From NCBI GenBank assembly GCA_030830595.1, contig JAURMS010000264.1, positions 1-13,935 on the forward strand: a stretch of DNA of 13,935 nt. Direction: 5' to 3'. A model generated the notes under the pieces. It was not told the origin of the DNA, searched no databases, and saw nothing but the letters and a program-made list of their open reading frames with translations. How positions within the stretch are numbered: the stretch's first letter is position 1; each line of letters starts with the position of its first letter. The DNA comes from Gammaproteobacteria bacterium. GTDB lineage: Bacteria; Pseudomonadota; Gammaproteobacteria; Steroidobacterales; Steroidobacteraceae. The position numbers and the translations under genes were made by a program. Shown piece by piece: positions 6,794-13,856 of this stretch.

Positions 6794-6858
6794 AGTCATG
6801 GACTGCCTCGGGTTGCTTTGCCCCTCGAATTGAATGGCTCATGCCACGGGGAAGCAAC
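6793..6858 (+). promoter_or_regulatory. Riboswitch expression platform sequestering the ribosome binding site
   Basis: GTTGCTT (6812-6818) plus CCCC (6821-6824), with a 2-nt bulge, pairs perfectly with GGGGAAGCAAC (6848-6858). This gives 11 pairs covering the Shine-Dalgarno GGGGAAG and ending at the base before the ATG at 6859. The competing strand CTTTGCCC (6816-6823) is also a perfect 8-bp complement of GGGCAAAG (6705-6712) inside the aptamer, so ligand-folded aptamer and open RBS should exclude each other. A small hairpin CAGTC-ATG-GACTG (6793-6805) lies between. No T-tract is present, so control is translational rather than by termination. Confidence 0.75.
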
Positions 6859-7416
6859 ATGATCCGCAGTCAACACAGTTCATCCGTTCTTCAGCAGGCC
6901 ATCAACCGTACTGGTTGGTCGCTCGGCCTTGCGCTGATTTTCGCAGCAGCACCCTCCTGGTCTGCCTCGGACAGCGACCGGCAGCAGATGAAGAGCCTCG
7001 ACGAGCAGGTCCAGGAGATCAAGTCCGACGTGCTCGGCATCGCTGCCGAGCTCAGCCAGCTCGAAGAGAAGCTGCTCTATCCCTCCGGCACGCAAGTGGC
7101 GGTGTTCGTCGCCCTCGAGCACGGCGATCCGCTGCGCCTCGATGCGGTTCGCCTGAGCATCAACGGCCAGCCGGTGGCTCACTATATCTACAGCTTCAAG
7201 GAGCTGGACGCCCTGCGTGCCGGCGGCGTCCAGCGTCTCTATGTCGGCAACCTCCCGAGCGGCGAGCATCGCCTCGAGGTGCAGGTCAACGGCAAGCAGG
7301 ACGGTGGCCAGGACTACACTCGCACCCAGGAGTTTACCTTCAGCAAGGGCATCGAACCGGAGCTGGTGGGCCTGACCATCTCGGGCGGCGCCCCGGTCAC
7401 GCTGGGTAACTGGTAA
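6859..7416 (+). CDS. Small periplasmic coiled-coil/beta protein, first gene of the TPR-ExbBD operon
   Basis: 185 residues. The start at 6859 is chosen because GGGGAAG lies 5-11 bases upstream; an in-frame ATG at 6841 falls in the loop of the RBS-sequestering hairpin and has no ribosome binding site. A signal peptide is likely (hydrophobic 20-31, cleavage near SWSA at 36). A predicted coiled coil follows (about 38-65, MKSLDEQVQEIKSDVLGIAAEL), then a compact domain rich in predicted strands (68-185) with VAVFVALEHGDPLRLDAVRL, HYIYSFKELDALRAGGVQRL and LPSGEHRLEVQVNG. It has no DNA-binding motif or known enzyme motif. The coiled coil and exported domain suggest a structural or assembly partner of the TPR proteins encoded next; this is inference. 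I do not recognise a named family with certainty. The stop is 3 bp before the next ATG. Confidence 0.88.
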   Translation: MIRSQHSSSVLQQAINRTGWSLGLALIFAAAPSWSASDSDRQQMKSLDEQVQEIKSDVLGIAAELSQLEEKLLYPSGTQVAVFVALEHGDPLRLDAVRLSINGQPVAHYIYSFKELDALRAGGVQRLYVGNLPSGEHRLEVQVNGKQDGGQDYTRTQEFTFSKGIEPELVGLTISGGAPVTLGNW

Positions 7417-7419
7417 GCC

Positions 7420-9300
7420 ATGGATCGGGCCACCTCACTGGCGGGTCTGGCACTCCTCACCGCGTTTGCCTCCGGGCAGGCGGCGGGCGGCGAGTTGCGC
7501 GACCTGCACTATGGTGAGGCCGTGTTCGAGGCCCACCAGGGCAGGTATTTCGAGGCCCTGCAGCGTCTCGACACCGAGCTGGCGCAGTATCACGGTCTCG
7601 ACGAGCCCTCGCTCGACAGCCTGACGCCCCACCTTGGCAGCGCCGAGTTCTCGGTGGGCGACTTCGAGCTCAACTATCGCATGCACCACCGTGCGGGTCG
7701 GGCCATCCAGCGCGTGCTCGAGGCCGACGTGGAAGATGCCGTCCGCAACGAGGCGGCCTACCGGCTGGCCCGCATTCATTTCCAGAAGGACCAGCTCGAG
7801 GAGGCCCTGGCGGCCCTGGGCCGGATCCGTGGCGACGTACCGAAGGCCATTCGGGACGACATCGAGTTCTTACGCGCAAACGTCTACCTTGCCCAGGGAC
7901 GGGCCGGGGCGGCCGTGAGCGCGCTGCGCGACCTCCCGGTCGGCGCTGACCTGACCGGCTTCGCCGCCTACAACCTCGGGATTGCACTCCTGCAGGACGG
8001 GCAGCTGGCAGAGGCCGTGGAGCAGCTCGACGAGGCCGGCCGGATCGGTTCCTCCGACGAGGCCACGCAGGGTATCCGTGACAAGGCCAACCTGGTGCTC
8101 GGCAGCCTGCTGTTCGAGCTGGGCCAGTTCGACCGGGCCGAGCAGACCCTCGACCGGGTCAGGCTGGAGGGTCCGTTCTCCAACCAGGCCCTGCTGCGGG
8201 CCGGCTGGTCAGAGGCCTCCGTAGAGCGCTTTGACCGCGCGCTGGTGCCCTGGAAGCTGCTGCTGGACCGCGACCAGACCGACGCGGCGGTGCAGGAAGC
8301 GCTGCTGGCCGTGCCGCAGGCCTATGCCAGCCTCGATGCCCACGGTCGCGCCGCGCTGCTGTTCGGCCAGGCGCTGGAGTCCTACGGCGTGCAGATCGAG
8401 CGGGTCGATGCCTCGATCGACAGTATCCGCGACGGTCGCTTTCTTGAGGCGCTGGTGCGCGAGGAGATCCGTCAGTCCAAGGACTGGGTCATCCGCCTGC
8501 GTAGCCTGCCCGAGTCGCCTGAAACCTTTTACCTGATGCAGCTGATGGCCTCCCACGACTTCCAGACCGCGCTGCAGAACTACCTGGACCTGGAGGACCT
8601 GCGCTCCAAGCTCCTGTCCTGGCAGTCCAGTTTCGATGCCTTCGAGGACGTCATCCGCGTCCGTGGCGAGTACTACGACCCGAGGCTGCCGGAAGTCGAT
8701 GCCGACTTTCGCGAGCTGGACGCCCGCATGCGCACCCGCCTCGAGCAGCGCCGTCACCTGGCCACGCGCCTGCAGGGACTCCTCACCGCCCCGCAGCCTG
8801 AGCTGCTGGCCACCGAGGAGGAGCGGGTGACGAGCGAGCGCCTGTCGGCACTGGCTGCACAGCTCACCAACAGCGGCAGCCCCGAAGCCCTGGCCTTGTT
8901 GCCTCGGTTAGCCCGTCTGCAGGGCGTCGTCACCTGGCAGGTGCGCACCCAGTATCACGAGCGGCTCACGGCTGCCCACACCCATCTGGCCGAACTGGTG
9001 GAACACGTCGATGCCCTGGCAAAGCAGCATCATGCCTTCGTACGCAGTCGGCAGGCGGCCACCCACGGCTACCTGGGCTACGATCGCCAGATCGAGCAGC
9101 TGCGCAAGCGGGTTGGTACCGCGCTCGCTCGGCTGGACCTTGTGATGGGCCGCCAAGGCCACCTGATCGAGACGGTGGCGGTGCGTGAGCTGAAGGGCCG
9201 GCGCGAGCGGCTGGTCTCGCTGCAGACCCAGGCGCGCTACGCCGTGGCCGACAGCTATGACCGCGCCGTGGGCGCCCAACAGATCGGGCAGGTGCAGTGA
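7420..9300 (+). CDS. Periplasmic helical-repeat (TPR-like) and coiled-coil protein
   Basis: 626 residues. A short signal peptide (core 7-18, cleavage around GQAA at 19-22) precedes degenerate TPR-like helix pairs over about 26-330, for example AVFEAHQGRYFEALQRLDTEL, AAYRLARIHFQKDQLEEALAAL and AAYNLGIALLQDGQLAEAVEQL. The C-terminal half (about 400-626) is almost purely helical and charged (FRELDARMRTRLEQRRHLAT, EQLRKRVGTALARLDL), suggesting coiled coils. No catalytic motif is seen, so a scaffold role in the envelope is likely. It starts 3 bp after the preceding stop without a clear ribosome binding site, and its TGA overlaps the next ATG (ATGA), both indicating translational coupling to the riboswitch-controlled first gene. 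Possible distant relation to Glt proteins of Myxococcus is inference. Confidence 0.88.
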   Translation: MDRATSLAGLALLTAFASGQAAGGELRDLHYGEAVFEAHQGRYFEALQRLDTELAQYHGLDEPSLDSLTPHLGSAEFSVGDFELNYRMHHRAGRAIQRVLEADVEDAVRNEAAYRLARIHFQKDQLEEALAALGRIRGDVPKAIRDDIEFLRANVYLAQGRAGAAVSALRDLPVGADLTGFAAYNLGIALLQDGQLAEAVEQLDEAGRIGSSDEATQGIRDKANLVLGSLLFELGQFDRAEQTLDRVRLEGPFSNQALLRAGWSEASVERFDRALVPWKLLLDRDQTDAAVQEALLAVPQAYASLDAHGRAALLFGQALESYGVQIERVDASIDSIRDGRFLEALVREEIRQSKDWVIRLRSLPESPETFYLMQLMASHDFQTALQNYLDLEDLRSKLLSWQSSFDAFEDVIRVRGEYYDPRLPEVDADFRELDARMRTRLEQRRHLATRLQGLLTAPQPELLATEEERVTSERLSALAAQLTNSGSPEALALLPRLARLQGVVTWQVRTQYHERLTAAHTHLAELVEHVDALAKQHHAFVRSRQAATHGYLGYDRQIEQLRKRVGTALARLDLVMGRQGHLIETVAVRELKGRRERLVSLQTQARYAVADSYDRAVGAQQIGQVQ

Positions 9301-12239
9301 TGCGTCGCCTCCTGCTCCCCGTCGCCATCAGTGCCATTCTGGCGACCGGCTGTGCCGGCAACCCTCCGGTCAAGGAAACCCTCGGCGAGCTGCGCAGCGC
9401 CAAGCCCGACATCGAGGACGTCACGGTCGAGAATGGCCTCGAGAAGGCCATGCTGGCCTACCGGCGATTCCTCGACGAGACGCCGGGCAGCGAGCTGACC
9501 CCGGACGCCATGCGTCGGCTGGCCGACCTGCAGGTGGAGCACCAGTTCGGCATTCATGGGCCGGGCGAGGCCGCGCCCGAGATGGCTGCGCCCGAGATGG
9601 CTGCGCCCGAGATGGCTGCGTCCGAAAGGGCCGAAGTGGTCAGTGCCCCGATGGAGGCCATCAGGCTTTACGAGAGCCTGCTTACTGAATACCCCGGCTA
9701 TGAGCACAACGACGACGTGCTCTACCAGATGGCGCGCGCCTACGACGAGTTGGGTGAGACCGAGCAGGCCATGGCCACCATGGATCGCCTGGTGGGGGAC
9801 CATGCCTACTCCGGTCGCTATGACGAGGTGCAGTACCGCCGCGGCGACTTCTTCTTCACCCGCAAGCAGTACCGCGAGGCCGAAGCGGCCTACAACGCGG
9901 TCATCGCCGTGGGCACGGACTCGTCCTATCATGAGCTCGCGCTCTACAAGCTTGGTTGGGCGCTGTACAAGCAGGACTTCTACGAGGAAGCGCTGCACCA
10001 GTACACCGCCCTGCTGGATTTCAAGCTGGCCGCCGGCTACGACTTCGACCATCACCAGTCGGAGGACGAGGAGCGCCGGATCGCCGACACCTTCCGGGCC
10101 ATCAGCCTGAGCTTCAGCTACCTTGGCGGCGCCGAGGTGGTGCAGGAGTACTTTGGCGAGTTCGGTAACCGTGGTTACGAGGACCGGATCTACGGCAATC
10201 TCGGCGAGCACTACCTGGAAAAGCAGCGCTACCAGGATGCGGCCAAGGCACTCCGGACCTTCGAAGACATCTATCCCAACCATCCGCAGTCGCCGCGTTT
10301 CGGCATGCGGGTGGTGGACGTGTTCACCCAGGGCGGGTTCCCGCTGCTGGTGCTGGAGTCCAAGAAGGAGTTCGCCGGACGCTACGGTGTGCAGTCCGGA
10401 TACTGGGCCCACAACGATCGCGCGGCGTCCGGCGAGGTCCTCAGCTTCCTCAAGACCAACCTGCGTGACCTGGCCAACCACTATCACGCGCAGTACCAGG
10501 ATCCCGAGCTGGCCGATGAGAGGCAGGCCCACTACGGCGAGGCGCGGCGCTGGTACGGTGAGTTCCTCGGCTCCTTCCCCAGCGAGGAAGAGTCGCCGAC
10601 CATCAACTACCGCCTGGCCGACCTGCTGCTGGAGAACAGCGACTTTGGGGATGCGGCCCGTGAGTACGAGCGCACGGCCTACGACTATCCCGCGCACGAC
10701 AAGTCCTCGGCTGCAGGCTACGCTGCGGTCTATGCCCACCGGCAGGACCTGAAGTCGGTAACGGGCGAGGCCAGCGAGACCATCCGTCGCGCCACCGTCG
10801 AAAGTTCACTCCGCTTCGCCGACGCCTTCCCGCAGCACGAGCATGCCGCCCAAGTATTGGGCGCTGCTGCCGATGACCTGTACGGCATGGGCGAGCGAGG
10901 CCGCGCGCGCGACGTGGCTCAGCGGGTGGTCGACTCTTACGCAGCTGCCAATCCGGGCATTCGTCGCTCGGCCTGGGCGGTGGTCGCCCATTCCTCGGTC
11001 GAGTTGAATGACTTTGCCAGGGCCGAGGGCGCCTACGCCGAGACCCTGGCGCTGACCGGCACGGAGGATGCAGGCAGGGCTGACCTGGTCGAGAATTACG
11101 CGGCCTCCATCTACAAGCAGGGTGAACTGGCCAGCGAGGCAGCTGACTACCGTGCTGCCGCCAATCACTTCCTCAGGATTCGCGAGGTGGCACCCGCTTC
11201 CACCATCCGCGTGGCCGCCGATTACGATGCCGGTGCGGCGCTCGTGAAGCTGGAAGACTGGTCCGCCGCAGCGGTGGTCTTCGACGAATTTCGCCAGGCC
11301 CACCCGGAACACGAACTGGCCCGGGAAGCCACCAAGCAGGTGGCCTACAGCCACCGCGCCAACGGCGACCTGGGTACCGCCGCCGCTGAGTACGGCAGGG
11401 TCGCGGCGGAGTCGACCGATCCGGCAGTCCGTGCGGAGGCGCTCCTGGTGGCCGGTGACCTGTACGAACAGGCCGGTCAGGCGCTGGCAGCGCTGGCGGT
11501 TTACCGTGAATATGTCGGTGAGTTTGCCAGCCCGGTCGAAACCGCCGTGGAGACACGCGGCAAGATGGCAGCGATCCACCAGGCGGCGGGCGACAGCGCC
11601 AGCTACTACAGTGAACTCGAGTCCATCGTGGCGGCGGACGCTGCGGCGGGTGATGCGCGCACGGCGCGCACCCGTACGCTGGCCGGCCGTTCGGCACTGG
11701 TCCTGTCTGAAAAGCTCTACGGTGAGTTTGCAGCCGTCCGCCTGATGCAGCCCTTCGAGGCCAGCCTGGAGCGTAAGCAGGCGCTGATGGATGCCTTGAT
11801 CGGTCGCCTGAGTGCGCTGGTCGATTACGAGCTGGCCGAGGTGACCGCGGCCGCCACCTTCTACCTGGCTGAAACCTACCTCCGCTTCAGCGAGGCACTC
11901 ATGGCCTCCGAGCGTCCCGGCGACCTGTCAGCTGCCGAGCTGGCCGACTACGAGCTGGTCCTCGAGGAGGAAGCCTTCCCGTTCGAGGAGCGGGCGATTG
12001 CGATGCACGAGCAGAACCTCGCCCTCCTGCATGACGGCGTCTACAACAGCTGGACGACGCAGAGCCTCGGCCAGCTGGCCGGGTTGGTCCCGGGCCGCTA
12101 CGCCCGCGGCGAGATGAGCGCCGGCGTGCTGAGCTCAATCGAGGCCTATGCCTACCAGACGCCCGCAGCCGCCGAGGCGGCCCGCCTTGCTGCGCTGAAC
12201 GAGCTGCTGGCGAAGGGCGAGGGGAGCGAAGCACCATGA
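9300..12239 (+). CDS. Large TPR outer-membrane lipoprotein
   Basis: 979 residues. The start ATG at 9300 overlaps the previous TGA; a GTG one codon earlier is also open. A lipoprotein signal is visible (MRRLLLPVAISAILATGC, lipid-attached Cys18, Ala at +2), so outer-membrane retention is expected. Residues 92-111 hold a tandem APEMA repeat acting as a linker. From about 118 onward the chain is a long series of TPR-type helix pairs, for example YESLLTEYPGYEHNDDVLYQ, MARAYDELGETEQAMATMDR, RGDFFFTRKQYREAEAAYNA and AAEYGRVAAESTDPAVRAEA, running to near the C-terminus. No enzyme motif is present. Such a protein typically forms a periplasmic superhelical scaffold. Size and position beside ExbB/ExbD recall the large TPR protein GltD/AgmU of the Myxococcus gliding complex, but homology is not shown here. 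Confidence 0.9.
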   Translation: MRRLLLPVAISAILATGCAGNPPVKETLGELRSAKPDIEDVTVENGLEKAMLAYRRFLDETPGSELTPDAMRRLADLQVEHQFGIHGPGEAAPEMAAPEMAAPEMAASERAEVVSAPMEAIRLYESLLTEYPGYEHNDDVLYQMARAYDELGETEQAMATMDRLVGDHAYSGRYDEVQYRRGDFFFTRKQYREAEAAYNAVIAVGTDSSYHELALYKLGWALYKQDFYEEALHQYTALLDFKLAAGYDFDHHQSEDEERRIADTFRAISLSFSYLGGAEVVQEYFGEFGNRGYEDRIYGNLGEHYLEKQRYQDAAKALRTFEDIYPNHPQSPRFGMRVVDVFTQGGFPLLVLESKKEFAGRYGVQSGYWAHNDRAASGEVLSFLKTNLRDLANHYHAQYQDPELADERQAHYGEARRWYGEFLGSFPSEEESPTINYRLADLLLENSDFGDAAREYERTAYDYPAHDKSSAAGYAAVYAHRQDLKSVTGEASETIRRATVESSLRFADAFPQHEHAAQVLGAAADDLYGMGERGRARDVAQRVVDSYAAANPGIRRSAWAVVAHSSVELNDFARAEGAYAETLALTGTEDAGRADLVENYAASIYKQGELASEAADYRAAANHFLRIREVAPASTIRVAADYDAGAALVKLEDWSAAAVVFDEFRQAHPEHELAREATKQVAYSHRANGDLGTAAAEYGRVAAESTDPAVRAEALLVAGDLYEQAGQALAALAVYREYVGEFASPVETAVETRGKMAAIHQAAGDSASYYSELESIVAADAAAGDARTARTRTLAGRSALVLSEKLYGEFAAVRLMQPFEASLERKQALMDALIGRLSALVDYELAEVTAAATFYLAETYLRFSEALMASERPGDLSAAELADYELVLEEEAFPFEERAIAMHEQNLALLHDGVYNSWTTQSLGQLAGLVPGRYARGEMSAGVLSSIEAYAYQTPAAAEAARLAALNELLAKGEGSEAP
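9573..9632 (+). repeat. 15-bp tandem repeat (three perfect copies and one degenerate) coding APEMA
   Basis: GCGCCCGAGATGGCT occurs at 9573-9587, 9588-9602 and 9603-9617 without a mismatch, followed by a diverged fourth unit at 9618-9632. The unit is a multiple of three, so copy-number change keeps the frame and only alters linker length (residues 92-106 plus 107-111) between the lipid anchor and the TPR array of the large lipoprotein. Confidence 0.95.
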
Positions 12240-12904
12240 GCGCACACCTGACAGTCCGCCGCCCGGCGCTGAAGCTCGTTGCAGGCCTTGGCCTGTTGAC
12301 GATGCTGCTGGCCGCCGAGGCGGCTCCGACCCGCACGCCCGAGGCCGCCGCCCGCGGATCGGTGCGTACGGAACTGCAGCAGCAGCCCGGGGGTTTTACC
12401 CTGACCCAGAAGATCAAGGTAAGCGCCAACACCGCAGCCCGGCATGCCGAAGCGGCCCGCTTGCTCGAGGCCGGTCGCCATGACGCGGCGGTGGCCATGT
12501 TCGACCAGGTGGCCGAGCAGAACCCGGAGGCCGTGGCGGCCTACATCAACCTCGGCATGGCCCATGCGGCCGGCGGCAGGCTGGAGCAGGCTGAAGAAAA
12601 CCTGCGCACCGCGCTGGCACTCAACCCGCGCCATCCGGTCGCGCTGAACGAGCTGGGCCTGGTGCAGCGGCGCAAGGGTGAATTCGCCGGTGCCAGGCAG
12701 AGCTACGAGGCCGCTCTCGCCGCCTTCCCCGACTTTCATTACGCCCACCGCAACCTGGGGGTCCTCTGCGACCTCTACCTGGGTGAGGTGACATGCGCGC
12801 TCAAGCATTACGAGGCTTATGCCCGGGCCGTTCCGGGCGACGAGGAGGTCAGCAGATGGATCGCCGACTTGCAGGGCAGGCAGTTCGCCGGGGGCCAGCC
12901 ATGA
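12236..12904 (+). CDS. Small exported TPR protein
   Basis: 222 residues. The start ATG at 12236 overlaps the previous stop (ATGA) and has AGGGGAG upstream. A signal peptide or N-terminal anchor covers about 9-29 (LVAGLGLLTMLLAAEAA). Four canonical TPR units follow: about 65-98 (ARLLEAGRHDAAVAMFDQVA), 99-132 (AYINLGMAHAAGGRLEQAEE), 133-166 (LNELGLVQRRKGEFAGARQS) and 167-201 (HRNLGVLCDLYLGEVTCALK). Two Cys residues (178, 187) in the last unit could bridge. It probably docks other proteins of the envelope complex. AglT/GltE-like TPR proteins occupy comparable places in gliding clusters, but that assignment is only by context. Confidence 0.9.
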   Translation: MSAHLTVRRPALKLVAGLGLLTMLLAAEAAPTRTPEAAARGSVRTELQQQPGGFTLTQKIKVSANTAARHAEAARLLEAGRHDAAVAMFDQVAEQNPEAVAAYINLGMAHAAGGRLEQAEENLRTALALNPRHPVALNELGLVQRRKGEFAGARQSYEAALAAFPDFHYAHRNLGVLCDLYLGEVTCALKHYEAYARAVPGDEEVSRWIADLQGRQFAGGQP

Positions 12905-13164
12905 TCACGCGTCTCGCCGTGCTGGCGCTGCTGGCTACGCCGGTGGCCATGGCCAACGAGGCCGAGGGCGGGACCAAAAGGATCTCGGGCATGTCGATCC
13001 TGGGCAACCAGGAGGCACCCAAGGCCCTGGTCATCATCCCCTGGAAGAGTTCCGAGCCGGGGGACGCACTGGCGGTCGAGTCGATGCTCGACGATTCCCG
13101 CCGTCCGGTGGATCGCGACGTGTTCATGCGTGAACTGGGTTACTACCAGATCAGCCAAGAGTAA
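12901..13164 (+). CDS. Small exported protein of 87 residues, family not recognised
   Basis: The start ATG at 12901 overlaps the previous stop (ATGA), so it is co-translated with the TPR gene. A clean signal peptide (MITRLAVLALLATPVAMA, cleavage after 18) leaves a mature chain of 69 residues with no cysteine or membrane segment. The mature part contains ISGMSILGNQEAPKALVIIPWK, mixing predicted strands with a basic tryptophan-containing end, and finishes in RDVFMRELGYYQISQE. Signal peptide, overlap and normal codon use make a real gene likely. Its place directly before exbB suggests an accessory subunit of the motor complex; this is inference. Confidence 0.8.
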   Translation: MITRLAVLALLATPVAMANEAEGGTKRISGMSILGNQEAPKALVIIPWKSSEPGDALAVESMLDDSRRPVDRDVFMRELGYYQISQE

Positions 13165-13200
13165 TTTTTTTAGAAGTACTGGTACAGAAGGAGAGAAGAG
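13165..13200 (+). promoter_or_regulatory. Spacer with strong ribosome binding site before exbB
   Basis: This is the only real gap inside the operon (36 bp). It has a run of seven Ts (13165-13171) without a preceding stem, so it is not a convincing terminator. It then has AAGGAG (13188-13193) seven bases before the ATG at 13201. This is the best Shine-Dalgarno in the operon, suited to making ExbB in excess over its partners, since ExbB-type subunits assemble as pentamers around an ExbD dimer. Confidence 0.6.
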
Positions 13201-13851
13201 ATGGATGCCTTTTATTCGATTGTGAGTTTCTTCGTGACGGGCGGGGCCTTCATGTACCCCATCCTGATCGTCTTTGCGGTGGGTGCCGCGATCGCCATCG
13301 AGCGTTACATGACCCTCGACAAGGTCCGGCGCAAGAACTCGGCGACCTGGGACAAGCTGCAGCCCACCCTCTCGGAGGGCAAGTTCGACGAGGCCCGGGA
13401 AATCGCCAACAACGACGACTCGACCGTTTCTCGCCTGCTCAGCATGGGCCTGGCCCGTCAGGGTGCAGTGCGGCGTCGCGAGGACATCGAGATCGCCATG
13501 GAAGAGAGCATGATGGAAATCATCCCGCAGCTCGAGAAGCGGACCTCCTACATCGCGCTGCTGGCCTCCATTGCCACGCTGCTGGGGCTGCTCGGCACCA
13601 TCGTCGGCCTGATCCAGGCCTTCACCGCGGTGGCCAATGCCAACCCGGCTGAGAAGGCAGACCTGTTGTCGGCGAGCATCTCGGTGGCGATGAACACGAC
13701 GGCCTTCGGCCTGATTGCCGCCATCCCGCTGCTGGTCCTGCACTCGTTCCTGACGGCCAAGACCGGCGAGATCGTCGATGGCCTCGAGATGGCCTCCGTG
13801 AAGGCGCTCAACGTCATCACGGCCACGGCCAAGCGTCAGCTGGCGGTGTAA
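13201..13851 (+). CDS. MotA/TolQ/ExbB-type motor channel subunit
   Basis: 216 residues, an inner-membrane protein of the stator family that uses ion flow to drive work in the envelope. Three membrane segments are visible: about 13-34, 116-140 (LLASIATLLGLLGTIVGLIQ) and 157-185 (SASISVAMNTTAFGLIAAIP), with a cytoplasmic domain at 40-112, as in ExbB/TolQ. Conserved Thr133 (E. coli ExbB Thr148) and Thr167 (Thr181) are present. The position of E. coli ExbB Glu176 is Val162 by hand alignment, an unusual loss of the third-helix acid. A strong ribosome binding site precedes it and an ExbD-type gene starts 5 bp after the stop. Company with TPR proteins suggests an Agl/Glt-like or other non-TonB role. 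Confidence 0.95.
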   Translation: MDAFYSIVSFFVTGGAFMYPILIVFAVGAAIAIERYMTLDKVRRKNSATWDKLQPTLSEGKFDEAREIANNDDSTVSRLLSMGLARQGAVRRREDIEIAMEESMMEIIPQLEKRTSYIALLASIATLLGLLGTIVGLIQAFTAVANANPAEKADLLSASISVAMNTTAFGLIAAIPLLVLHSFLTAKTGEIVDGLEMASVKALNVITATAKRQLAV

Positions 13852-13856
13852 CGAAC

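Noticed and set aside
9573..9632. Tandem 15-bp units considered as a CRISPR array
   Set aside because: Units are contiguous without spacers, in frame and within a gene.
9255..10739. Minus-strand open frame of 494 codons
   Set aside because: It is antisense to the large TPR lipoprotein, which has a lipobox, overlapping start and clear TPRs; the antisense product has no recognisable features.
13140..13175. T-run after the 87-aa gene as an intrinsic terminator
   Set aside because: No GC-rich stem precedes the seven Ts, and the operon logic continues into exbB.
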